From: Bacillota bacterium | GTDB taxonomy: Bacteria; Bacillota; Clostridia; Christensenellales; Aristaeellaceae | NCBI GenBank assembly: GCA_023413135.1 | Contig: JAEZQK010000063.1 | Coordinates: 1 to 64,000 of the forward strand | Reading direction: 5' to 3' | Length of the DNA stretch: 64,000 nucleotides | Shown here: positions 8,877 through 17,588 of the stretch, one piece after another | Numbering within the stretch: position 1 is the first letter of the stretch | Layout: each line of letters starts with the position of its first letter | Notes under the pieces: model-generated | What the model was told of the DNA's origin: nothing | What the model saw: only the letters and a program-made list of their open reading frames with translations | The model's database searches: none | Position numbers and translations under genes: made by a program

Positions 8877-11273
8877 TTACAGCCGAACCGTCACACTTCT
8901 ACCGTCATAGGCAATCGTATGCACAGGACCATCCACACGGTGGATGCACAGTTCTGCCACCTCGGGCAGCTCCGGGCAATGCCCTTGGCGCTCTTCGAGT
9001 GTCAATTCACCCAAAGTGTCATCCCAGCGGCACAGTACCGTAACGAATTCGCCTTTTTCGTATCCGTATCCGTCACCGGCATCATCATACAAACGGCAAC
9101 CGCCGTCCGCTCCGGGATATACAATCAGCTCCAGCGGCGCGTTGCGGAGCTCTGCCGTACACTGCACCTGTGCGCCCCAGGGCAGGATCGTTCCTTCCCG
9201 GATAAAAGCGGGAATCCGCTCCAGCGGTGCGGTCACAGCAATCGTCTGTCCACCGTCATAGCGCTCGCCTGAATCCAGCGCGTACCAGCGACAGCCGGCA
9301 GGCAGAACCACATCGATAAGCTCATCCCGCACTGTAATTGCTTGCGACCCTGGAAGATAATACATGGGCCGCACAACCGGCTTGACCAGTATGGCGTCGC
9401 CCAGCATCATCTCATCATCCACCCCGCGCAGCGCCGCATCCTCCGGAAACACCAGCGCCGGAATCCGAAGCATGGACAAACCTTCCTGATTTGTCTGCGC
9501 CATCAGGCTATACAGGTAAGGTACCAGGCGGTAACGCAGTCGGATGGCCTTCTCAATGGCGTCGTAGAATGGTTCGCCCTTCTCACCGAATTGCCAGATT
9601 TCCCGGGGCGTACCTGTGCCATGGGCCCGCATCATCGGCAGGAACACAGAATATTGCATCCAGCGCACGAACAGCTCCCGGTAACCCAGATCCTTCACGC
9701 CCATGTTGAAGTCGCCGGCTAGGAACCAAGGGCCAGTGCCGCCCATCGGGAAAAAGCCGCCGATGTCCGTGGACCAGTACGGCTCGCCGGTCACGCAAAA
9801 GTTAAGCCCTTCAGGGATATGACGGCGAAGTGTCTCCCAGGCAGCGCTGACATCGCCGCTCCAGGTGACTGTGGCACTCCGATGCTGCCCTGCGTAAGAG
9901 GAGCGGGTCAGGTTCAGGACGCGCTTGTCCTGCCGCACCGAACGCTGTCCCTCATAAATGCCCTGAGAATGATACAGGCTGTATAGGTTGATGCTTGCTG
10001 GATCAAGATACTTCTTGGCTTCTTCCGTATTCAGCCACATCCTCTGGGCAGGTTCAGGCTTGATCTCTCCATGCCAGTCGCTCTCAAAGGGTTCGCTGCA
10101 GTCACACCACCATGCATCCACGCCCTTGCTGAACAGGTTCTTCCGTGCCTGCTCCCAGTACAGGGCCCGGGCATCGGGGTTGAATGCATCGTAGATCAGC
10201 CGATTGCCAAGCATATAGCCCCTTTCCAGCATCTGGGCAAGATCGTTGTTGCGCTCGCCCCGCATGGAAGGCCAAATGGAGAGCATAAGCCTCACGTTTT
10301 TCTCGTGCAGCATATCGGTGAAGCCCTTGGGATCCGGGAAACGTTCCGGATCAAACGTCTTCCAACCCCACTGTCCCTTTGGCCAGCTCTGCCAGTCCAG
10401 CACCAGCATATCCAGCGGGATGCTCCGGCGACGGTATTCATCGGCCACCTCCAGCATCTCCTGCGCTGAAACATACCGTTCTTTGGACTGGATGTAACCC
10501 AGGGCATACTTGGGCAGCATGGGCGCTTCTCCGGTCAACTTGCGGTACAGCTGCATCAGGGAGGCATAACTGCCATCACCGTAAAGGAAATACCAATCCA
10601 TCTCATCCGCACAATCCGCCCAGAGATAGGAGCCTTCCTCATCGTCATGGAAAGTCATCAGGCATCCCATGTCAAACACGATGCCCCAGCCACGTGTGGA
10701 CACCAGCACCGGCACCACGGCCTTCATGTTATGTTGATACAGCATCCGCATCCGTCCACGCAGGTTGCCGAACCCTTCCTCGTGAGAGCCCAAGCCATAC
10801 AAGCCCTCATGTTCATCAAAGACGAAGCTCTGGCGGCACTCATAGGCAGTTCTGTCCTGTCGCCTCTCCGTCGGCTCGGCAGACGCGCGCGCTCCATCCA
10901 CGCTCTGCCCCTCACGAATAACAGCGTTGTCAAAGCGATTGCGAAATACGGGCTTCTCCACCAACTGATGGGGGCGTGCATCCGCCTCCTTGAGCAGCGG
11001 TTGGTCCTGCGCATCTTCTAGGGCGATCTGCCCTGTGAACCGGGACACGCGCACCCTGAATCCGCCTGCGGCCAGGATGTCCTCCCGCTCCGTCGCGGTC
11101 ACATGCCCCGGCAGCATGCCCTCCAGGATCACGATTGCGCTTTTCCCGATCAGGAATGCCTCCCGGCGGGTGTGGGTTACGCGAAGAATCCCGTCACACA
11201 CCGCACAGACCCGCGTGCGGATGCCATCCTGCTCGTATATAAGCATGCCCTCGCGCTCCATCAGATCTATCAT
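8877..11273 (-). CDS. GH31-family alpha-glycosidase (alpha-xylosidase or alpha-glucosidase)
   Basis: A 798-residue GH31 enzyme with an N-terminal beta-sandwich, a TIM barrel from about residue 250, and C-terminal beta domains. The nucleophile is Asp391 in WWCDCSEPF and the acid/base Asp474 in TWSGDVSAAWE. The WW-x-D-x-x-E-P form resembles the group containing bacterial alpha-xylosidases rather than the W-x-D-M-N-E form of classical alpha-glucosidases, so release of alpha-xylose from xyloglucan pieces is a reasonable guess, not a proof. No signal peptide. ATG 11273 has AGGAGG seven bases upstream. It is the first enzyme gene after the binding-protein gene, separated from it by a strong hairpin. 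Confidence 0.87.
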   Translation of the reverse strand: MIDLMEREGMLIYEQDGIRTRVCAVCDGILRVTHTRREAFLIGKSAIVILEGMLPGHVTATEREDILAAGGFRVRVSRFTGQIALEDAQDQPLLKEADARPHQLVEKPVFRNRFDNAVIREGQSVDGARASAEPTERRQDRTAYECRQSFVFDEHEGLYGLGSHEEGFGNLRGRMRMLYQHNMKAVVPVLVSTRGWGIVFDMGCLMTFHDDEEGSYLWADCADEMDWYFLYGDGSYASLMQLYRKLTGEAPMLPKYALGYIQSKERYVSAQEMLEVADEYRRRSIPLDMLVLDWQSWPKGQWGWKTFDPERFPDPKGFTDMLHEKNVRLMLSIWPSMRGERNNDLAQMLERGYMLGNRLIYDAFNPDARALYWEQARKNLFSKGVDAWWCDCSEPFESDWHGEIKPEPAQRMWLNTEEAKKYLDPASINLYSLYHSQGIYEGQRSVRQDKRVLNLTRSSYAGQHRSATVTWSGDVSAAWETLRRHIPEGLNFCVTGEPYWSTDIGGFFPMGGTGPWFLAGDFNMGVKDLGYRELFVRWMQYSVFLPMMRAHGTGTPREIWQFGEKGEPFYDAIEKAIRLRYRLVPYLYSLMAQTNQEGLSMLRIPALVFPEDAALRGVDDEMMLGDAILVKPVVRPMYYLPGSQAITVRDELIDVVLPAGCRWYALDSGERYDGGQTIAVTAPLERIPAFIREGTILPWGAQVQCTAELRNAPLELIVYPGADGGCRLYDDAGDGYGYEKGEFVTVLCRWDDTLGELTLEERQGHCPELPEVAELCIHRVDGPVHTIAYDGRSVTVRL

Positions 11274-11293
11274 AGCTTCCTCCTGATATAATA

Positions 11294-11326
11294 CTGCGGA
11301 CTGCCCTGTGGCAGAGCAGTCCGCAG
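11294..11326 (-). terminator. Intercistronic hairpin after binding-protein gene
   Basis: An 11-bp perfect inverted repeat (CTGCGGACTGC / GCAGTCCGCAG) with an 11-base loop lies between the binding-protein stop and the GH31 Shine-Dalgarno. Read on the minus strand it is followed by TATTATAT, not a full U-tract, so it probably acts as a leaky terminator or a 3'-end stabiliser of the upstream message. Confidence 0.6.
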
Positions 11327-11357
11327 CGTGGTTTACTTCATAGCCATTTAAGAGCGA

Positions 11358-13034
11358 TTACTTGCCCAGGCTGGCGCGATAGGCGTCATAGGCTTCCTGC
11401 ATGACGGCAACGTAACCTTTCACGTCCATCTTCTCCATCTCATTAAGGTATGCGTCCCAATCGGTCTCAATGTTCATGTCGCCGGTAATGAAACGGATGG
11501 TGGCGGAGTTGGCATAGGCGCCGACAGAAACCGTGTACTCGGAAATCTTCTTGGACTGATCCGCTGTGTAGGGCATGTTGGGCACGATGGTATTCACATC
11601 GTAGGAATAGGGATCGTACACTTGGGCGGACTTGTACAGGATAGCTTCCACGTTCATATTGGGATCCTCTACGCCCTCGCCTTCGCGCATCTCGGCGGTA
11701 TCGCAGCGGATTGCCGCGTCAGCGTCCCAGGTGGCATCCTTAAAGTCAAAGCCATACGCGGCCCAGTCGGTGGTTCCATCTTCCTTTTTCTTTTCGGGGA
11801 TTATCTTCGCCCACTTGGATTTGCCACCAGTCAGGCTGGACATTTCATCGGTCCACTTCCAGCTGATGCCTTCCACGCCGGAGTTCTGCACGCGGTTGCC
11901 TTCTTCAGAGGCCAGCAGGTCAAACAGCTGAACCGCAATCTCGGGGTATTCGCAGTCGCTGGACACCAGGCCGATGCTGTTGCCATAGTAGGAATCCAGG
12001 CCGGTGAAAGCATACTGCACGCCGGCAGGTCCCTTCAACGGAGGCAGCAGGGTCCAATTCTGCCATTCGCCGGGGGTCTGTGACCAGAAGTTGGCGTTCT
12101 GGGGCATGGGGCCGCCGGCCATCACAGCAACCAGGTGAGTCTCGTTATCCATGGTAGCATTGCACTGATCGCTGGTCTGGGGGTAGGTCTGGGAATCCAG
12201 CAGGCCTTCCTTATACAGCTTGTTCATATACCTGAGGGCATCACGATATTCATCGGAAATTAGGTTGTACTTCATCGTGTCGCCGTTGATGACAAAGCCG
12301 CCGGCAATGGTTGGATTGGTATTGGAAATAAAGTTATTGTTCTGCACAAAGGAATTGGAGAGGAACACAAAGGGATCGGTGGCCCAGCCATCCAGATAGC
12401 CGGTCATTGGGATCTCATCGGCAGCGCCGTTGCCATTGGGATCCATGTTCTTGACCTTGACCATGAAGTCATACAACTCGTCGGTTGTGGTGGGCAAGAC
12501 ACCGCCGTTCAGGGAGTCAACCCATGGCTGGTAGATCCACATACGGGCCTGGTGGCTGCAGTGGAAGCACTCGTTTACATCGCCGAAGGTATAGATATTG
12601 CCATCGCTCATGACCAGGTCGCCATACCGGGCGGGGCTCATCTCATTGAGCTTGTTCCAGTTTTCGGCGCCTTCCAGGTACTTGTTCAGTGGAACGACAA
12701 TACCCTCAGAGCCGTACATCATGGTCTCGGCCTTGCTCCAGCCGGTCGCAATGAAGATATCCGGCAGACGCTCGCCGCTGGAGAGCATCAAGTTCAGCTT
12801 AGTCTTGCCATCGTTGCCACTCACGGCGTAGGTAAACTCCAGGTTGATGTTGGTCTTTTCCTTGATCCATTGAGTCACGTAGTTGCTGGTGTAGTCAACA
12901 CCGCCCTCCATGCCAAGCACGAAGGCTGTCAGGGTAATCTCATCTTTCAGGGGAAAGATGCTCTCGGCTCCGGCTGTGACGAACATGCCCAGGAGAAGCG
13001 TCAGAGCCAATAAACATGTCAGGATCTTTTTCAT
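11358..13034 (-). CDS. Extracellular carbohydrate-binding protein of ABC importer (LplA type)
   Basis: A 558-residue family 1 solute-binding protein, of the long form seen with LplB/LplC permeases. It starts at ATG 13034, with AGGAGG before it; the frame is open further upstream, but that region lacks a start with a ribosome site. The signal peptide MKKILTCLLALTLLLGMFVTAGA ends in an AGA|E site typical of signal peptidase I, and there is no lipobox cysteine. The mature part contains a DPNGNGAADEIPMTG segment typical of this group. It would capture an oligosaccharide outside the membrane and deliver it to the two permeases encoded just upstream. The operon's GH31, GH2, GH43 and GH36 enzymes suggest a branched plant oligosaccharide as ligand. 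Confidence 0.87.
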   Translation of the reverse strand: MKKILTCLLALTLLLGMFVTAGAESIFPLKDEITLTAFVLGMEGGVDYTSNYVTQWIKEKTNINLEFTYAVSGNDGKTKLNLMLSSGERLPDIFIATGWSKAETMMYGSEGIVVPLNKYLEGAENWNKLNEMSPARYGDLVMSDGNIYTFGDVNECFHCSHQARMWIYQPWVDSLNGGVLPTTTDELYDFMVKVKNMDPNGNGAADEIPMTGYLDGWATDPFVFLSNSFVQNNNFISNTNPTIAGGFVINGDTMKYNLISDEYRDALRYMNKLYKEGLLDSQTYPQTSDQCNATMDNETHLVAVMAGGPMPQNANFWSQTPGEWQNWTLLPPLKGPAGVQYAFTGLDSYYGNSIGLVSSDCEYPEIAVQLFDLLASEEGNRVQNSGVEGISWKWTDEMSSLTGGKSKWAKIIPEKKKEDGTTDWAAYGFDFKDATWDADAAIRCDTAEMREGEGVEDPNMNVEAILYKSAQVYDPYSYDVNTIVPNMPYTADQSKKISEYTVSVGAYANSATIRFITGDMNIETDWDAYLNEMEKMDVKGYVAVMQEAYDAYRASLGK

Positions 13035-13126
13035 GGTTAAACCTCCTATAACTTTTACTTGCCAGCGAATCAGTCGCGAGCTCAAACGCCTGCTCCGCTT
13101 ACGCACCGTTTGGGGAATACCGTGGA

Positions 13127-14035
13127 TCAGCCCTTCACGGAACCGATCATGATACCCTTGACAAAGTATTTTTGAATGAAAGGATAAAGAATCATCAGGG
13201 GCAGGCTGCTGATGATAATCGTGCCGTAACGCAGAATCTCGCTTAGCTGTTGGTTTCTGTAATAGAGTTCCGGGTTGCTGGCGGCTTTGGTAAAGTCCAC
13301 GTTTGCCATCAGCAGAATTTCGCGCAAGATCAATTGTAAAGGATATTTCGACTTTTCGTTGAGGTAAATCATGGGATTAAAATAGCTGTTCCAGTAGCCA
13401 ATTGCAATCCACAATGCCAGTACAGCCAGGATGGCCTTGGACAGTGGCAGTACAATGGAGAGCAAGAAGCGAAACTCGCCGCAGCCATCCAGCTCAGCCG
13501 ATTCGTGCAGTTCTGCCGGAATAGAGGTGATGAAGAATGTCCGCGCTACAATGATATTGTACGCGCTGAGCGCCATCGGAAGGATAATGGCCCAGCTTGT
13601 GTGAAGCAGACCCAGCTTCATCACCAGTATGTAGTTGGGAACCAGACCGCCGTTAAAGAGCATGGTAAACAGGAATAGCATTACCAGCGGCTTGCGCCCA
13701 ATCAGAGATGACCGTGAAAGAGGATAGGCCGTTAGAATCGTCAGCGTTACGCCCAACAGCGTGCCGCCAACGGTATACAGGAACGAATTGTAAAAGCCAG
13801 TCCAAATATCCCTGTATTCCATGATTGCCCGGTAGCCATCCAACGTAAAATCCACGGGCAAAAGAACCACCTTGCCGGAAATAAGTGCCTGGCCGGAGCT
13901 AAAGGAACAGCTAATGATGTACACAAAGGGGTACAGCACGGCAATCAGGAACAGCATCATCAAAACACTGTTGACGAAATAAACGATTCGATCCGTTTTG
14001 CAGGAGCGAATAACATGATGTGCATGCATTGTCAT
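13127..14035 (-). CDS. Carbohydrate ABC importer permease, LplC/MalG type
   Basis: A 302-residue membrane subunit with about six hydrophobic helices. The cytoplasmic EAA loop, which contacts the ATPase, is visible as ESAELDGCGEFRF, followed by the I-V-L-P-L-S-K motif. The C-terminus KYFVKGIMIGSVKG is the characteristic LplC ending. ATG 14035 is preceded by AGGAG at about 10 bases; a second ATG lies two codons later. It is the second gene of the operon, 16 bp after its LplB partner. No ATPase gene is present in the operon, so a shared ATPase is needed. Confidence 0.9.
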   Translation of the reverse strand: MTMHAHHVIRSCKTDRIVYFVNSVLMMLFLIAVLYPFVYIISCSFSSGQALISGKVVLLPVDFTLDGYRAIMEYRDIWTGFYNSFLYTVGGTLLGVTLTILTAYPLSRSSLIGRKPLVMLFLFTMLFNGGLVPNYILVMKLGLLHTSWAIILPMALSAYNIIVARTFFITSIPAELHESAELDGCGEFRFLLSIVLPLSKAILAVLALWIAIGYWNSYFNPMIYLNEKSKYPLQLILREILLMANVDFTKAASNPELYYRNQQLSEILRYGTIIISSLPLMILYPFIQKYFVKGIMIGSVKG

Positions 14036-14051
14036 TCTCGCCGCGCTCCTC

Positions 14052-14987
14052 TCACCAGAACCCGTTTCCGGTCAGCTTATTGGCAACCTTGTTGGAGGTC
14101 ATGACCAGCACAAGGCCGACCACCGACTGGAATAACCCGATAACTGTGCCGTAGGAGAAGTCCGGCATGGACGCCGCCAGCGACACCTTGTAGGAATAGG
14201 TTGAAATGATTTCCGACATACTCAGGTTGTTTTGGTTTTGCATAGCCAATACTTTCTCGTAGCCTACATTCAACATACTTCCCATATTGAGAATCAGCAT
14301 GATGGTTACCATGGGCAGGATGGTAGGCAGGTCGATATGCCAGATACGCTGAAGGATGTTGGCACCGTCGATGGTCCCGGCTTCGTGCAACTGCGGATCC
14401 ACGCTGGACAGTGCCGCCAGATAGATGATTGAGCCAAAGCCTACGCTCTGCCACACGCCGGACCATACGTAAAGATGCGGAAACATGGAAGCGTCAGACA
14501 GAATGTTGGACTGGGATATACCGTAATACAGCCTGCCCAAGATACCTGTGCGCGTGTTAAAGAGCATATTGATCATGCTGGCGATGACAATGGTGGAGAT
14601 GAAGTAAGGGAAGTAGGAAATCATCTGCACGGTCTTCTTGAACACCGTATTGCGCACGTAATTAAGGCTGACGGCCAGCACAATCGCGCAGGGAATGTTC
14701 ACCAGCAGGGAATAGACGGACAAGATCAGGGTATTGCGCAGCGTGGAGGAAAAGTTATAGTTGGAAAAAAATCGAATGAAGTTTGCCAGGCCGTATTGAG
14801 CTGCCCAAGGGCTCAAAAACATGCCCTTTCTCATCTTGAAATCCTTGAATGCGATGATTGCACCGCCCATGGGTATGTAGTTGAAAATAATGATGACAAT
14901 TACTGGAAAAAGCAGCATTATGTACAATTCCCAATGAAGACGAAGATACTTTTTCGTAACGTTGCGTTTTTTTCCCTGATCTGCCAT
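14052..14987 (-). CDS. Carbohydrate ABC importer permease, LplB type
   Basis: A 311-residue inner-membrane permease. The start at ATG 14987 is chosen over the upstream GTG at 15005 because AAGGAGG sits seven bases before it. Six hydrophobic helices follow a basic N-terminus. The LplB marker YIPMGGAIIAFKDF is near residue 45 and the EAA loop appears as HEAGTIDGANILQRI. It is the first gene of the nine-gene minus-strand operon and is divergent from the membrane AraC-type regulator at 15244, the expected arrangement for a YesS-like regulator controlling a neighbouring importer. Confidence 0.9.
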   Translation of the reverse strand: MADQGKKRNVTKKYLRLHWELYIMLLFPVIVIIIFNYIPMGGAIIAFKDFKMRKGMFLSPWAAQYGLANFIRFFSNYNFSSTLRNTLILSVYSLLVNIPCAIVLAVSLNYVRNTVFKKTVQMISYFPYFISTIVIASMINMLFNTRTGILGRLYYGISQSNILSDASMFPHLYVWSGVWQSVGFGSIIYLAALSSVDPQLHEAGTIDGANILQRIWHIDLPTILPMVTIMLILNMGSMLNVGYEKVLAMQNQNNLSMSEIISTYSYKVSLAASMPDFSYGTVIGLFQSVVGLVLVMTSNKVANKLTGNGFW

Positions 14988-15243
14988 GGCGAACCTCCTT
15001 GTCACATTTTTATCGTGTTTTTGTTGCCCTATACTATCACAATAATGACAAAAATGATATATTCAATTCTTTTTGCACATTTGCAATCCTTTGTTTTTGT
15101 TAATTTACTCCATCGGTATCAAAAATCAGAATTTGCTGATTCAACATTTTACATATGTACAAAATGGCTTTCTTTCGATAAAATAAGAATATATTCGTAT
15201 GAAAAGATAAAACGTTTCTGATAAAAACAAAGGAGAGTATTCC
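14988..15243. promoter_or_regulatory. Divergent intergenic region between importer operon and AraC-type regulator
   Basis: This AT-rich 256-bp region must hold the promoters of both the minus-strand operon and the regulator. I could not assign convincing -35/-10 pairs. A perfect 8-bp palindrome AAACGTTT at 15210-15217, just before the AAAGGAG of the regulator gene, resembles the core of LacI-family operators and of the repeats at 19931 and 20000. Confidence 0.4.
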
Positions 15244-17559
15244 GTGCGACATCGGTTCAGCGGGTCTTCATTCCTTAAAATCTTTCGCAACAGGGAAGTT
15301 TTTCTGTCCTGTCTTCGATCTTATGCGCTGGTACTGGTGATTCCGTTTCTTGTCAGCGTGTTTTTTTACATTATCTCAATCAATGAGACCCAGGCGTATG
15401 CTACACAGTTGAACAACAATGTCCTGATATCCGCCTCCGAGAGTTTTGACATGCACCTGCAGGAGGTTCGCAACATAGCGCATGAAATTACCTATAATCC
15501 CTCGGTGCGCGCTTTTCAGAGCAATACCAGCGGCTTTATGTACCCTTATGTCTACAAGATGGTGGAGGTGCGTAATTCGCTGGAGGGGTATTCGCTGATT
15601 CAAAGTTTCGTGGATCAGTATTTTCTTTTTTTCAATAATTCTCAGATCGTCATGAATGATCACATCATTTATAAATATGAAGATTTTTTTGCGGACTATC
15701 TGCGCTTTGCCGACGATGTCCATGATCGCTTCATACAGGATTTAAATGCTCTCACGCTGGAAACAGGACTGGTGCCGGCTCGTGAAATCACCATTTTAGA
15801 GGAAATGGGAAGCTATTTGTCCATGACCCAGCCGCTTATTGGCATGGGTAACGGCTATCTGATTATCCTTATGGATGAACAGAAAGTCGCATCTCTATTC
15901 AGTGATATCAATCTTGGTGAAAACGGCGCCGTTTACATCGCGAACCGCAGCGGTCAGATGCTTACTTCCACCACCGGGAGCGCCTGCGACCTGGAGGGCT
16001 TGTATGAGGCGACTATCCAACGCGTCCTTACGCATCCGAAGGAGACGGATTTCTTACTCGATACCCAATGCGGCAGCATGCTGGTCAATCATCTTTACAC
16101 AAGTGCCAACGGCTTGTCCTATGTGTCCATACAGCCGGTAGATGTTATCATGGCACGCGTGAACATTTACAGGAATCTGATGGTGGTGTGCCTGTGTGTT
16201 TCGCTGGCAGCCGGCCTCCTGCTATGTTTGCGGCAGGCAAAGCGCATTTCTACGCCGCTTACCGTCATCCTTGGGGCTGTCGGCATGCATGGAGACGATT
16301 CGGACAATGCTTTGCAGATCATTCAAGATATGGTGGTAACACTTCAGACCGATAATGAAAACCTTCAGCGTCTGGCATCTGAGCACAATGCTCTTTTGCG
16401 CTCCTCCTTTGCCAGCCGTCTGCTGAGGGGAAGTTTCAGCAGCGAGGCGGAGGCCGACCGCATCTGCCAATATGTTTATCCGGACTATGTGCATTTCAGT
16501 ACGGCGCGAGTGCTGCTGTTCCATCTTCAGCCTCAGATAAGCGATGATGACGCCGACTCCATGCTGAAACTGCTGGGTTCGATGAAGATGGTGCTCAAGG
16601 AGGTTTTGGACAGTCTGTTTAAACAGACTTTGTATTATGATGTGGATGAGGAAACGCTGGCTCTGATTGTCTTTAATAGGAGCCGCGATGCCATTGACGG
16701 CTTGTATCAGAAGCTTTATGAGGAAATTCCACTTTATTTTCGGGAGTGCATCCACGCGTTTGGCGGAGATGAGGTCACTCCGCCTTTGCCTAAGATCTCC
16801 CGTTCCTTCGAGCAGGCCCGCACAACCATGACCATGCATACCCTTTCTCCCGGGTGGGATAATGGCGTGCTGAAATGGTCCAACTACAATGCCAGCACCG
16901 TCCAGTATTTCTACCCGCCGGATGTTAGCTACCGGCTGACAGAGGCCGTCATCCATGGTAACATAACCGATGTGGATCAAGCGCTGAACGAGCTGTTTCG
17001 AGTGAACTTTATTGACCATCCCGTGCCTCCCCCTGTGGGGCGTCTGTTCTTATCTGAGCTGTTGAGTACGGCGATTAGCTGTCTGCCGCTCATGAGCAGC
17101 CGGGGGGAAATTTCAGACGACATGCTCAACGAATGTTTAAGCACAATCAGCGAAGCGCCTACCAAGCGTCAATTTGGCTTGCTGCGGGAATTCTTCCACG
17201 CACTGGCCAAATGCGCCGAGAAGAACCGGCAGGAAAGCGGCGGCGAGAAGATCAGGCAGGTCATTGACTACCTGAACGATCACTTCAGGGACAGTTCCCT
17301 TTCTTTACTCAGCATTGCGGAAGCCTTTGATGTCAATGCCTCTATCCTCTCCACCAGCTTTAAGCAGCAGACGGGAAAGAATCTGTCAGCTTACCTGGAG
17401 AATCTTCGTATCCAGGAGGCACAGCGTCTCCTGCGAACCACAAACATGACGATCAACCAAATCTCCCAGAAGGTCGGCTATCTGTCCGCCAACTCCTTCT
17501 GCCGGGCCTTTAGGCGAAACACCGGTTACAATACTTCTACCTATAAATCAATGACGTAA
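15244..17559 (+). CDS. Membrane-anchored AraC-family regulator (YesS-like)
   Basis: A 771-residue one-component regulator. A first membrane helix (about residues 22-42), an extracytoplasmic sensor region of about 260 residues, and a second helix (about 303-325, NLMVVCLCVSLAAGLLL) are followed by a cytoplasmic linker and a C-terminal AraC DNA-binding domain (about 670-771) with two helix-turn-helix units, the second in TINQISQKVGYLSANSFCRAFRR. There is no histidine-kinase core, so the sensing and DNA-binding parts share one chain. GTG 15244 has AAAGGAGAG upstream. It is divergent from the importer operon and 29 bp ahead of the fucosidase gene, so it probably activates one or both on sensing an external sugar or the loaded binding protein. 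Confidence 0.85.
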   Translation: MRHRFSGSSFLKIFRNREVFLSCLRSYALVLVIPFLVSVFFYIISINETQAYATQLNNNVLISASESFDMHLQEVRNIAHEITYNPSVRAFQSNTSGFMYPYVYKMVEVRNSLEGYSLIQSFVDQYFLFFNNSQIVMNDHIIYKYEDFFADYLRFADDVHDRFIQDLNALTLETGLVPAREITILEEMGSYLSMTQPLIGMGNGYLIILMDEQKVASLFSDINLGENGAVYIANRSGQMLTSTTGSACDLEGLYEATIQRVLTHPKETDFLLDTQCGSMLVNHLYTSANGLSYVSIQPVDVIMARVNIYRNLMVVCLCVSLAAGLLLCLRQAKRISTPLTVILGAVGMHGDDSDNALQIIQDMVVTLQTDNENLQRLASEHNALLRSSFASRLLRGSFSSEAEADRICQYVYPDYVHFSTARVLLFHLQPQISDDDADSMLKLLGSMKMVLKEVLDSLFKQTLYYDVDEETLALIVFNRSRDAIDGLYQKLYEEIPLYFRECIHAFGGDEVTPPLPKISRSFEQARTTMTMHTLSPGWDNGVLKWSNYNASTVQYFYPPDVSYRLTEAVIHGNITDVDQALNELFRVNFIDHPVPPPVGRLFLSELLSTAISCLPLMSSRGEISDDMLNECLSTISEAPTKRQFGLLREFFHALAKCAEKNRQESGGEKIRQVIDYLNDHFRDSSLSLLSIAEAFDVNASILSTSFKQQTGKNLSAYLENLRIQEAQRLLRTTNMTINQISQKVGYLSANSFCRAFRRNTGYNTSTYKSMT

Positions 17560-17588
17560 CAGCATAACAATCAGGAGGAATAAAGATA